Of a stretch of DNA of 64,000 nucleotides, positions 34,450-45,758 are shown piece by piece. Location: the NCBI GenBank assembly GCA_003952965.2, contig RXIC02000091.1:32971-96970 (forward strand), read 5' to 3'. Positions within the stretch are counted from its first letter, which is position 1; each line of letters begins with the position of its first letter. Source of the stretch: Morella rubra (lineage: Eukaryota > Streptophyta > Magnoliopsida > Fagales > Myricaceae). The notes under the pieces are model-generated. The model saw only the letters and a program-made list of their open reading frames with translations. It was not told where the DNA came from and searched no databases. Made by a program: the position numbers and the translations under genes.

Positions 34450-35509
34450 GACTTTTAGTGACAAAATTTTTAGGCCTAAAAAGTTCCTATTATTATCTTC
34501 ATATAATTTTTCCTTCTTCCTTCGAAAAGCAAGATTGTTTTTAGTTAACGTCTTCACCAAATCAATGATTCTAACAAGAATTTTTTCTCAATGTTATTTT
34601 TCCTTGTTAATTAGATCCTAGACACTCTTATCAATTGTCTCATTTTTTGACAATCTATATTCCAAGTCAATTCGTCTAGTCATATTGATAATATACTCAT
34701 TAGTTATTTTGTGAGACTTTACTTTTTTATCGAGATTTTTCCAAGATATCTCGTAACTTCGTATCAATTTCCTTCTAATGTCCAGGATTAGAACAAGTGA
34801 TACTTAATATAGATTGATCATCAAAACTTGGACTATCTATGTGTGTCTCACTAACAATTTGTTCCAAATTTTCATTTTGTTGTGTCACATCTATATTATT
34901 TTCTAAGTTCTCCCCTTTTGTCAATAAGAAATTTGTTAAGGGCCCCTTTTTTAGATTGAACTAAACTTTCTATTTTCCTTTTTTTCTTGAGTTTTTCATA
35001 TCCAGATGAATATTTTCTACCAGTCATTTTAAAAATTAAAAAGTTTACACAAATAATGAATAATAATAATAAATAAACAAAAACTAATTGATATCAATAA
35101 TGTAAAGATCAAGACTATGAGAAGATGATTTTCTGATTACTTGAGAGGTTGTTTTGCAGATATTGTTAGCAAAAAAGTAGTAAATATTTCGACATTAATA
35201 AGAAGCTTTAGCAAAAAAATATAGGTTGTGTTGTAATGTTGTTAGAACAATCCACTATTTATAATAATCTAATTAGCCATAATTAGTGTGCCAATGTACC
35301 GTTTAAAAAATGACTTAGAATTTAATTGTTTGGGTACTTAATTAGCAATGAAGTAGCTATGGTAATTGAGATTTTAGGATTTTTTTTCTTCTGTTAATTT
35401 TAATTTTGCTATAATATAGGTTTTCATAATTTAAAAAATTTTAATTTTACTATAATATAAGCTTCCTAATTAGGGGCCTTAGACCATGGCCCCTTTCAGC
35501 CGCCCCTTG
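34450..35509 (-). mobile_element. Degenerate hAT transposon 5' part with transposase pseudogene (left arm)
   Basis: Minus strand. The transposase ATG is at 35027-35025 and reads MTGRKYSSGYEKLKKKRKIE and KKGALNKFLIDKRG, the N-terminus typical of the plant hAT group annotated as zinc-finger MYM-type 1-like. A stop follows after 44 codons. After frameshifts come ENNIDVTQQNENLEQI, RRIDLEYRLSKNETIDKSV and [34 protein letters not shown], the conserved hAT block, again with stops. The 5' end near 35509 (CAAGGGGCGGCTGAAAGGGG on the minus strand) looks like the terminal repeat of this group. The catalytic core and 3' end are missing, so the element is dead. It ends directly at repeat A'. Confidence 0.8.
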
Positions 35510-35511
35510 TT

Positions 35512-35895
35512 CTTCTCTGGCTAATTATGAGTTTGAGAGGATTCTTATCCAATTAATTAAGCAGTGAAGAGCCATACATTGTTAATTTGAAATAAGAAAA
35601 GCCTGTGATGAAAAGCCTGTCCAAACGGCTCGGTTTGCAACTAGTGCGAAATTCCAGTACTACCAAAGAAAATTAAGAAAACACAAGGCCGCCTTCAAAG
35701 ACGATATGACTTCCTTGATCAGCGTGAAAATTCAATATTATTTCTCAAGAACTTCTCGCACTTCATCAATCGATCTTAGGATAAAATTTTGTTTTGGATA
35801 TATATGTAGTACGTCGTAAATTAATTAATAACACTGATACCAAATAGTGAGAGAAGCGACAAGCGATCAAGAAGTCAAGATCGGTCCGTGGTGAG
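35512..35895 (+). repeat. Direct repeat A' (left arm, inner copy)
   Basis: Second copy of 33481-33862, starting right after the hAT terminal end and cut off at GTGGTGAG by the central element. Confidence 0.9.
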
Positions 35896-36667
35896 TAGGG
35901 GTATTCAAAACCACCGGTAAAATCTGGTGGAATCGGCACCGGTACGGTGGCTTAAATTTTGAAGAACCAGGTGGGTTTACCAGTTCCTGGGTACCAGTAA
36001 ATTAACTAGGTTTTAATTTTATTTATTTTATTCCATTTACAAAGGAGAAGGAGAAATAAATATTTTCTACTGTTTCTACCAGTTCTTTTCAACTGCATTT
36101 GGCAGTCTATTACTAGGCATGTGAGGTCAAGCAAATGGCCCTGCACTTTTGCAGGGGATTTCTAAAATTCAAATTGATATATTTTAGATAAATAAGTTAT
36201 TTATATATGGCTTCAGTCAAGTTTCTAAAAAATATTCCGTATGATGAGTAATATATTTATTTTATTTTTGTTGTAATTCCTGAATGTTCATTTGTACTAA
36301 AATAATAAATATATTACTCACAATTAGGAATATTTTTAGAAACTGACTGAAGCCATATATAAATAACTTATTTATCTAAAATATATCAATTTGAATTTTA
36401 GAAATCCCCTGCAAAAGTGCAGGGCCATTTGCTTGACCTCACATGCCTAGTAATAGACTGCCAAATGCAGTTGAAAAGAACTGGTAGAAACAGTAGAAAA
36501 TATTTATTTCTCCTTCTCCTTTGTAAATGGAATAAAATAAATAAAATTAAAACCTAGTTAATTTACTGGTACCCAGGAACTGGTAAACCCACCTGGTTCT
36601 TCAAAATTTAAGCCACCGTACCGGTGCCGATTCCACCAGATTTTACCGGTGGTTTTGAATACCCCTA
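35896..36667. mobile_element. Central element: two inverted half-copies of a TE around the palindrome centre
   Basis: Both outer ends read TAGGGGTATTCAAAACCACC toward the centre, which resembles ends of plant hAT-type elements. On both sides the 8 bases outside are GTGGTGAG (35888-35895, inverted at 36668-36675). Each half is about 370 bp and includes CCGGTACGGTGG and a small hairpin (CCCTGCA...TGCAGGG, 36139-36156 on the left). The halves meet at the 33-bp spacer. It is either the first 370 bp of an element duplicated by folding back, or a natural foldback element that seeded the palindrome. Confidence 0.6.
36266..36298. other. Palindrome spacer
   Basis: About 33 bp without a mirrored partner separate the arms. 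GAGTAATATATTTATT at 36245-36260 pairs with AATAAATATATTACTC at 36304-36319. The exact limits are uncertain by several bases because the flanks are A/T-rich. Confidence 0.85.
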
Positions 36668-37051
36668 CTCACCACGGACCGATCTTGACTTCTTGATCGC
36701 TTGTCGCTTCTCTCACTATTTGGTATCAGTGTTATTAATTAATTTACGACGTACTACATATATATCCAAAACAAAATTTTATCCTAAGATCGATTGATGA
36801 AGTGCGAGAAGTTCTTGAGAAATAATATTGAATTTTCACGCTGATCAAGGAAGTCATATCGTCTTTGAAGGCGGCCTTGTGTTTTCTTAATTTTCTTTGG
36901 TAGTACTGGAATTTCGCACTAGTTGCAAACCGAGCCGTTTGGACAGGCTTTTCATCACAGGCTTTTCTTATTTCAAATTAACAATGTATGGCTCTTCACT
37001 GCTTAATTAATTGGATAAGAATCCTCTCAAACTCATAATTAGCCAGAGAAG
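36668..37051 (-). repeat. Direct repeat A' (right arm copy)
   Basis: Mirror of 35512-35895. Confidence 0.9.
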
Positions 37052-37053
37052 AA

Positions 37054-38100
37054 CAAGGGGCGGCTGAAAGGGGCCATGGTCTAAGGCCCCTAATTAGGAA
37101 GCTTATATTATAGTAAAATTAAAATTTTTTAAAAAGGTCATATTATAGCAAAATTAAAATTAACAGAAGAAAAAAAATCCTAAAATCTCAATTACCATAG
37201 CTACTTCATTGCTAATTAAGTACCCAAACAATTAAATTCTAAGTCATTTTTTAAACGGTACATTGGCACACTAATTATGGCTAATTAGATTATTATAAAT
37301 AGTGGATTGTTCTAACAACATTACAACACAACCTATATTTTTTTGCTAAAGCTTCTTATTAATGTCGAAATATTTACTACTTTTTTGCTAACAATATCTG
37401 CAAAACAACCTCTCAAGTAATCAGAAAATCATCTTCTCATAGTCTTGATTTTACATTATTGAATTAGTTTTTGTTTATCTATTATTATTATTATTATTTG
37501 TGTAAACTTTTTAATTTTTAAAATGACTGGTAGAAAATATTCATCTGGATATGAAAAACTCAAGAAAAAAAGGAAAATAGAAAGTTTAGTTCAATCTAAA
37601 AAAGGGGCCCTTAACAAATTTCTTATTGACAAAAGGGGAGAACTTAGAAAATAATATAGATGTGACACAACAAAATGAAAATTTGGAACAAATTGTTAGT
37701 GAGACACACATAGATAGTCCAAGTTTTGATGATCAATCTATATTAAGTATCACTTGTTCTAATCCTGGACATTAGAAGGAAATTGATACGAAGTTACGAG
37801 ATATCTTGGAAAAATCTCGATAAAAAAGTAAAGTCTCACAAAATAACTAATGAGTATATTATCAATATGACTAGACGAATTGACTTGGAATATAGATTGT
37901 CAAAAAATGAGACAATTGATAAGAGTGTCTAGGATCTAATTAACAAGGAAAAATAACATTGAGAAAAAATTCTTGTTAGAATCATTGATTTGGTGAAGAC
38001 GTTAACTAAAAACAATCTTGCTTTTCGAAGGAAGAAGGAAAAATTATATGAAGATAATAATAGGAACTTTTTAGGCCTAAAAATTTTGTCACTAAAAGTC
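37054..38100 (+). mobile_element. Degenerate hAT transposon 5' part with transposase pseudogene (right arm)
   Basis: Mirror of 34450-35509. The 5' end CAAGGGGCGGCTG is at 37054 and the transposase ATG at 37523. The stops and frameshifts match the left copy. Non-coding differences: near 37130 AAAAAGGTCATATTATAG stands where the left copy has a longer ATTATGAAAACC version, and near 37450 five bases (GATAT on the other strand) are missing. Confidence 0.8.
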
Positions 38101-38689
38101 ATATTTTTTTAGCGTACACGATACATATATATGTCTATATGGGCATTAACATTTTCTACCTGAAATATATAGAACTTTCGCGTTTCATGAGATAGCTTCT
38201 GGCCGGATGTTTAGGCGAATTCTGATCAGGAATAGTACCAAACAAACTAACATCATGAATTTAAGATCAAAACCTAACAACTTAGGTGGTTCATAAATAA
38301 TTCTGGTAGGAACAATTCCTTTTAAAATATCGAATAAGATTTTTTTATAATAATAATAATAATAATAAAAGAGGTACACTAGCTAGCCCGGCCCACACCA
38401 TAGCAAATGGACACAATTAACTAGTATAAAATCGAATAAACCATGCTCGAAGATTCAAGATGGGGATATAAGTATTAAATTAGATTAAATATTATGTGGT
38501 CACTCATCCCACCCATTTTCATTAATGTGATTATGAGTTCTACTTAACTCCATTAATAACATTGACTATCATTTTCTTGAAGTGATCAACTTAAGATTCT
38601 ACAAAACTCCACCAACCACATTGATTATCAGCGTTTCGGAGCGCTATGGTGCCATATCTTTCCATCTTATTCCTTACTAATTCGCATCT

Positions 38690-39076
38690 CACCACGCACC
38701 GATCTTGACTTCTTGATCGCTTTTCACTTCTCTCACTATTTGGTATCAGTGTTATTAATTAATTTACTACGTACTATATATATATATATATCCAAAAACA
38801 TTTTTTTTCCCTAAGATCGATTGACGAAGTTCGAGAAGTTCTTGAGATATATGGGATTGAATTTTCACGCTGATCAAGGAAGTCATATCGTCTTTTAAGG
38901 CCTTGTGTTTCCTTCATTTTCTTCGGTACTGGAATTTCGCACTAGTTGCAAACCGAGCCGTTTGTAGTAGATTCTTCTGATCATGGGCTTTTCTTATTTC
39001 AAATTAACAATGTATTGCTCTTCACTGCTTAATTAATTGGATCAGAATCCTCTTAAACTCATAATTAGCCAGAGAA
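38690..39076 (-). repeat. Direct repeat A (right arm, outer copy)
   Basis: Mirror of 33481-33862, with a longer (TA)n run near 38780 and a few indels. Confidence 0.85.
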
Positions 39077-39460
39077 GATCTTAATCCTAGCTATGTGATA
39101 ATTATACGTGTTATTGTTGCTATTCATGCGTACTATAACCTCCTCGTATGTCAAAGAAACTATTAATAAAATTTCCGGATTACACGTAAGACAGAACAAT
39201 GCCAATATTCATTTTCTACGTTCATTATTAAAGAACTTATTTCACACTTGCTTAAAACTATCAAAAGAGAGGAAAAATATTATTTCACTCCCAGGCCGGA
39301 GGCCTAAAACGTGTCCCAAAGATTTTAGGACATATTTGCACAGAACACAAACTTCTGAAAAAAAAAAAAAAAAACCAGACACAAACTTCTGAACCTTGCG
39401 GATATTTTTGAACACAGCAGAGTGCGGCTATATGTATCCAGTCGATGATCTATTCACCGC

Positions 39461-40756
39461 TTAATTTGCAGAAACTTTGGCAGACGAAATATGGTCCAGC
39501 AGCTCCTTGTCGGCTTCAAATTTAGCCATTTCCTCCTCATCCAAGTTAATAAGTACCTCTATTCCATCCCCAGATTTGGTATCGAAGAAAGTAACGAGAT
39601 TCTGGTACAGCAATCTACAGGAGCCTATCCATACAGGCTTGCCCCACCCAAAATCCGCTTCATATGCTGGAAACCTGCACAAGCTGGTGAAGGCCAATGA
39701 AACCACCTCTGATCTCTTGAACCTTTCAGCGCTATCTGTCATAAATTTCAAGTACGCACCACTCTCCCGGAAACATTTCACATGATTCATGTCGACTTTC
39801 TTTAGGGCATCTCTCACTGGACTAATAATGCCCTGAAACCCATTCTCAGTGTCCCTGGAGATTACAGTGCCTGTGGGCATGCTCATATTCCCAAAATAAT
39901 TTTCCAGGTGTGGCGGGTCCACCCTCGAGCGCAGGTTCGCTATGTGAAATACGGTGCAGACCTTATTGGGGTCTGCTGCTGCTTCAGTGGCAGCCAGGTA
40001 CCGATTAAATACGAAAGCCGACAAGGCCTCCACGCGAGTGGGGCGCGGGTATTCAACGCTCATGTCTTCTGTGCTGTATTTGGCTCTAAGAGCAGCTATG
40101 GCAGAGGATTCGAAGACAAATCTCTTTACCGCGATCTTGTTCTTCTTCCGCAACCCCCTACTTGGAGTATAGCTAGGAAATGTTTCGGGCGGGAAGATAG
40201 TGGCAGCTTCGAATCGCGGAGTCGTTATGTCGCTGCTACCACGACCAATAGCAGCCCAACTGTTGAGGAACATGAAGAATGAGGAAGCATCGGCAACCTT
40301 GTGCGCGAAGACCAGACCGATGACGATCCCACCACAGCTGAAGGTGGTGACTTGGACAGCAAAAGCTAGTTCATTTACGTCGTCGAGTTCAAATGGCAGG
40401 AATTTGCTCGTTTCACCTGGCTCTGGATCCTCAAGAAATTCGGAAAGAGTGCAGGTGGCCTTGGCTTCCACGTACAGGACGCCCTCATCGTTGCAATCGA
40501 CGTGAGAATTGCCCTTAATCCGTCCCGCTAAAGGGTAAAATCGTGTCAAGGTCTCAGACAACGATGTCTTAATCCGGTCGTGGAGATCTAAGTTGCTGAG
40601 ATCAGCATCTCTTGGGTAAAAGAGAGCCATCGGCATGAAAATATGAGGTGTTATTTGATCAATGAAGGAGAGAGTGTAACGGCGGAGGTGGTCTGGGGTG
40701 GACGAGGAGGGTTTGATGGTATCCTTGGAGACAACTTCGACATAAACGTCCTTCAT
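39461..40756 (-). CDS. BAHD acyltransferase 4, vinorine-synthase-like, intact copy (right arm)
   Basis: Single exon, 431 aa, starting MKDVYVEVVSKDTIKPSSST. The nine upstream codons of the open frame begin with TTG and are not counted. HKVAD lies at residues 152-156 and DFGWG at 368-372. It is the most divergent copy: MPMALFYPRDADLSNLDLHD, an AAADPNKVC stretch near residue 260, PPHLENYFGN instead of PPLSD(E/N)YFGN, and a distinct ESGAYLKFMTDSAERFKRSE segment. The motifs support an active CoA-dependent acyltransferase with unknown acceptor. It faces the frameshifted left copy tail to tail across about 6.4 kb. Confidence 0.93.
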   Translation of the reverse strand: MKDVYVEVVSKDTIKPSSSTPDHLRRYTLSFIDQITPHIFMPMALFYPRDADLSNLDLHDRIKTSLSETLTRFYPLAGRIKGNSHVDCNDEGVLYVEAKATCTLSEFLEDPEPGETSKFLPFELDDVNELAFAVQVTTFSCGGIVIGLVFAHKVADASSFFMFLNSWAAIGRGSSDITTPRFEAATIFPPETFPSYTPSRGLRKKNKIAVKRFVFESSAIAALRAKYSTEDMSVEYPRPTRVEALSAFVFNRYLAATEAAADPNKVCTVFHIANLRSRVDPPHLENYFGNMSMPTGTVISRDTENGFQGIISPVRDALKKVDMNHVKCFRESGAYLKFMTDSAERFKRSEVVSLAFTSLCRFPAYEADFGWGKPVWIGSCRLLYQNLVTFFDTKSGDGIEVLINLDEEEMAKFEADKELLDHISSAKVSAN

Positions 40757-40877
40757 TGTTTTCGTTTGTAGTAATGATGTCAAGCTGCAGAAATTACGGG
40801 TGGTTTGTAATAGGCTCTGAGCCTGAAAATAAAGGCTGTTGGGAAATGGGATGCCTATGGCGATAGAGCTCCACAGC

Positions 40878-40892
40878 AGTTATATATATAGA
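40878..40892 (-). promoter_or_regulatory. TATA region of acyltransferase 4, right
   Basis: TATATATATA at 40881-40890, at the mirror position of the left promoter and about 125 bp before the ATG. Confidence 0.55.
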
Positions 40893-43800
40893 GGCCGTGC
40901 ATGCATTTGCTCACTACATCACTATCGAACACTGTTCTTATTGAGAAGCGCCAGTCAAAGACTTCCTTTTCGCCATACGTCGTCGTTGGAGTACGTACCT
41001 ATCAAGTTTGGGTTCAAACAGGGAAAAAAATAAATAAATAAGAGTTGTCTTATCGTTTTTGTTATTAGTAAACTAAAAAAAATAGAGTTGTTTACATTTG
41101 ACTGACAGGAAGCAATACAGTATTATACGGTCCGTTATATGTTTGAATACGAGATTCCACTGCATGCTCACGAGTCACGACACATGATCATATAGTGCAA
41201 GTAAATGCGTTCGAGTCAAGAGTATATGTATTAACTAGATATAATATTTGTTTTCTCTTTTTATAAGCAAGATCTTATCTGTGCTTATATTAACAAAGTA
41301 TATATATGAGGGCTCAGTCTTGGTCTTACTCAATATTACTCAGGATACGGCTAAAGTTACATAATAATAAAAACAAAACACTTCAGATCAAATATTAAGA
41401 TATATATTGGTTACCAAAACCTATACGTCAAGTATCATGAAATGAAGATAATATATATCCTAACAAGATATGTCGAGATCATTAGGTTTTTGTTTCGACC
41501 TTGTTAAGCGTTCACCTTCTTTACCATATATATCTTCATACAAAGTTTTTCAAGGGAAATATATGTTTTTATCCATCAACTATCAGGTTATAACATTTTA
41601 CATTTTGAATAATCGATTTTGCTATTCCTAATTCAACTATCAATTAAGTAAAAATTTTGAACTCTCCGTTGTTAATTCGAACGAAAGTGCTTGTTTTTTT
41701 TTTTTTATCAACGAAATAACGTCTTCACATGTACATAAAATATAATAGCTAAAACATATGAGGTAAAATTGTTATTTTACTGAATAAAAATATCAATTTA
41801 TGTCTAAATTAGTGGTGCAAAGCGTATGCAGTTAGTAGTTACCAAATGAAAGGTAGCAAAATTGATAGTTTTAAGGGTAAAGTATTAAAACTCTAATAAT
41901 TGATGGGTAAAAATTATATTTAACTAATTTTTGTTATTGTAAGGCAAACATATATATAAAGTAGAAGCATATATATATATATACACACAATCTGGAAGGC
42001 TCTTTCCAATCCCAAGCACAAGAAAGAGATGACGAGAAGCAGGCAATTAAGTGGTCCCATTGCGTACTACAAAGTCAACAATCTGGATGAGCTCAAATGC
42101 TATTTTAAATCTAGTTAGATATTCTTCATGCAAGTGGATGGTGCTGGAGACGAAACATTAATAGCCGTTGTTTATGGGTACGGGAGGAATAGAGGCCGTA
42201 TTCGCTGCATGTCCAATTGGAATCATCGGGTCACATTTCAGGGTTGATTTAACTTCTTACGGGTTCGGTTATCTGTCAATTTCCTCCCCGACACATTGCT
42301 AGGGGGAAACCATACTTACATGTTTTCTTTTCTCGATAATTAATCAACCCTTCCTTTAGACCAAAACATCGATATTTACCTCCTCCACGACAACTTCTAG
42401 AATCTGTTTTTTTTTTTTTTAATAATATATACTCAGCAATCTAGGGACGTTACTGTCCTATCTACATCAGAGGGTTGGGTGCAAGAAACCAACTGAGAAA
42501 TTAGATTTTATAGACAACTGCGGATTAATAAAATTAACCACAGCTTGAACTTTAAGCTGCTTTCTGTCTTCGGGATCAGTCTAAGTCGTGAATTGATCAG
42601 GGACATCCAAAAGGTCTACGTTTTTTTTTTCCGATCGAGTTGTACACGTAACGTAAACCAGACAGTTGACTTCCGCATATCTACCGGGAGACGTTCAAAT
42701 GAGGATTATTTTGAGGTTGATTGCGATCTTCTTGAAGTTGTGACAAAGCAATTATAAATTATATATCAAGTCTACGCCCCATGCATATTTCAGATCCCAA
42801 TATCGCTCCCACGGCGCGCCCTGCGCGCGCGCAAAGAAATAAATATAAATATCCGCCATTAAATTTAATTGGGTCAGTCAGAATCTTGCTTGATTGCTGC
42901 AGTTTTTTAGCAGCATCTTTCGCTCATGTCGGCCTTGTTCCAAGCTGTGTACAATTCTTAACATTCAGAAGTTTACGTGAAATTTCATAAAGCTGGCTGG
43001 CAGTATAATAAATAATATCTGCATTAAAAGCTTCATGTTGAAGTTGCAATGTACAAGTTCGGCACGTTTCCTTGCACATGATGGGCATTGTCAGAAGGGC
43101 GCCTGTTGGGTTTATCTAATTAATTGGCAACATGTTGGGTCATACGATCGAACCAGAAAATACTTTAAGCCATATATATATATATATATAGTACAGTGAA
43201 TCTGTACCTGTTTGTTACGTAAACTCTCAGCTTTTTTTTTTCTAAGGTAAACCCTCAGCTTGTTTGTCGACTTGATCTAATCAACTCACAAGTTAAAAGT
43301 GAGGAAGCAGTCTTACAACACACAGATGTCGAGCTGTCCAAAGATCAAGCTGAGCTGTCCATGCACAGTCAGCACTCTTCTTCTCACGCTGGAACTTCTT
43401 CGTCTCACTCTCTTTCTGTTATTTCTGCTGCAACGTAATATTATTCTTTTATTCCATTTGTAGAATTCTGTTAGAGGATACTTGTGGCTTTTCTCAGTTT
43501 GTTAGGTCTGTTAGCATTCTTTTATATATATATTCTGTACTTTACGCGATTCATTGAATTGAATATACGAAAGCATCTTCCACAGAACCTTTCTGCTTCA
43601 TTGTGTTTTCATTTTACCGTGCTTTACAAGCAGAAAAGTGAAGAGAGGAAAAAACTACCCAAAAACCATAAGGGTCGTTCCACAGAGAAAGTAGACAATG
43701 CTTTTGCTTTCCTTCGAACCCAGATGCTTGATTTTGATTACACGAGATTATTGCTCAACTCCATATTGTCAAAAATCTCGGGGAGAGTGAGAAGTGTAGA

Positions 43801-44042
43801 TTAATTCGTGTCAAGAACTGGACGTGTTAATCAATGAAAAGGAATAACATTTCTGCAATCTTTCACATAACCATGCACATTATTCCCACACCTACCTTAA
43901 TTCGTGTCAAAAACAAGAAATCGATCCTGCAGGGCAAAAGGTCATAGATATGTGCTGAGAGATTAGGAAAACGAAATTTTAAACATCATAGAAATTTTAG
44001 CCACGACTGTGACAACCATGATGCCAACATTGGGGTCACGGC
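40893..44042. other. Right-arm intergenic region, mirror of about 28533-31675
   Basis: Contains the mirrored foldback element and the LTR-like remnant (43469-43628). No additional gene. Confidence 0.6.
41556..41921. mobile_element. Foldback/MITE-like element, about 365 bp (right arm copy)
   Basis: Mirror of 30647-31012. Confidence 0.7.
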
Positions 44043-44281
44043 CTAAATCTCAGGAACTTTGGTCGATGAAGCATAAGTCAGCTGCAGATCCTGGTCGACT
44101 TCAAGTTAGCCATGTCTTCCCGCATCCAGATTAATCCATCCGAGACCTTGTTTGAGCGCGATGTCGCCACTACCACGAGCAATAGCAGCCCCAACTGTTG
44201 AGGATCAAGAAGGAGGAGGACATATCCGAGACCTTGCCTGTGGGCGAAGGCCAGAGCGATCACAATCCCACCACAGGACAT
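44043..44281 (-). pseudogene. BAHD acyltransferase remnant (right arm)
   Basis: Mirror of 28291-28532 and also dead, but with small differences. It has an extra G in the NSWAA segment (GTTGGGGCTG on the sense strand against GTTGGGCTG), CTCGTGGT for CTCTTGGT, and GCGGGAAGACATGG for GCGGATCGAAGACATGG. The differences show the arms are not base-for-base copies even here. Confidence 0.85.
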
Positions 44282-45758
44282 GGGAGAGAAGTTTTTTATT
44301 TAGTAAATTCAGACCAATCTATTGTAGAAAAATGCAAACTTCCCTACTAGGACAACTGTTTGGATTAATCTCACATCAATTGTAGAAATCTTGAGCTATA
44401 GCTTTTAAGGTTGAGAAGGTCCAAGACCACCCAACACTGATATCAGAGTCCAGGTTTACCAACAAATATGGGACTCAACAATCCATGAGAGAAATAGATT
44501 GTCTCTTCCCAACTCAAGACCCGATGTGTGAAAGGGTTGGTATTCACTTTATAATTTCGAGGTCTATGGAGTCATCAAGCCAAAAGTTTTGAGGTAGTCT
44601 TAAAGGATTAGTAGTACTTACGAAATTTTGAATTTAAAACTTTAGATGGAACATACCACTAAGGTCCACGTCTTAACTACTAATTCAATCTCTAAGTAGA
44701 ACTTCTCGGCATGTTAATTTATTTGGCCACCGTCCCTACAATTTAGATTAATACATAGTAGGATAGCACTCTCCGAACACGAGATGGAGAAAGAATGACA
44801 AATATTCAAAGTGGGTCCCGTCCCCACTAGGAAGTAGATATGGGATGGGGTAAATTATTAGCCCTCTCCTGGCGTTCAGGGGTAGCACTACGTGACGGAT
44901 TCTTTTTTATTTTTCTATTCCAGCCCAATAATGGCACTTGCTGTGTGTGACCTGTGGGATGGTCTTCAAATTGCTTTGGTCGTGTTTCTAGGCTGTCACC
45001 GCAGCCACTGTTTTTACGAAAGATTAACAAAGGTGAGAGCACACAGGGCTGGGCTTTGTAGCCGTTAATAAAGAAAATAATAAAACCTTGAATCTAGGTT
45101 GGGCCGCGCTTTAATTTGTGAAACGGGCCACACCAACGCTGCCGCTCAGGATGGCTGTAAGTTCTTTTTTGTTGTTTTATTTTTCTTCCTTTAGCTAAAT
45201 TATTTACTTTATTATATATATGAGCATTGCTGATCAACTCCTTTATATTACAAATCTCAGGGAGAGTGTGGTGGGTTGCAGTGTTTGAAGGCTTTTCATG
45301 TATATCGCGATACAAATAAAAAGGCGCATCACTTTCCTAATTGTATGCTGGAACTAATCTTCTTTAGCGGATGTTTGTTTGGAATAAAACGAGGTTTTGA
45401 TTGAAAAAAAAAATCTCAGGAAGAGTGTGAAGTACAATTAAAAATTAATCATGTAGAGAAGGGGACCTTTAATCTTTTTTTTTTTTTTTTCTTTCAGGGA
45501 CATTTAATCACCTAAAAGGGATAACATTTATTCTTTTTTCTTTTCATAAAACAAATTTTTTTTATTTCACACTTACATTTAATAAAACAAGCAAGAAATA
45601 TATATCTTATTTCATTCCATGCCAAACGATCGAAGAAATGTACTCTCATGAAAGACTGGGAAACGTATCTGAATGAATAACAGGAATTTTAAAGATTTCA
45701 TAGCAGGTATAGTCACGGCCCTGACTATACATATGCCATCATTTGGGTCAAAGCTGGC
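44282..45758. other. Right-arm intergenic region, mirror of 26806-28290
   Basis: Contains mirrored block Y (about 44690-45015) and unassigned repeat-like DNA. No gene. Confidence 0.6.

Larger units (their letters stand above)
8573..36265 (+). repeat. Left arm of the giant palindrome (at least 27.7 kb)
   Basis: Read inverted, this arm matches about 36299-64000 along its full length. Paired positions add to 72573 near 8.7-10 kb, 72568 at 11-14 kb, 72564 at 19-26 kb, about 72575 at 28-29 kb, 72561 at 33.1 kb, 72550 at 34-35 kb and 72564 at the centre. The arms are therefore collinear with only small indels. Base differences are rare: A11361 pairs with a G-equivalent at 61207, and an AGA/AAA difference lies near 9332/63241. 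The outer limit is set by the window end at 64000, not by a visible breakpoint. Confidence 0.97.

Noticed and set aside
35896..36667. Reading the central 772 bp as an ordinary inserted foldback element only
   Set aside because: The mirrored sequence continues about 27 kb beyond both ends, so a simple insertion does not explain it, though a native foldback element may have seeded it.
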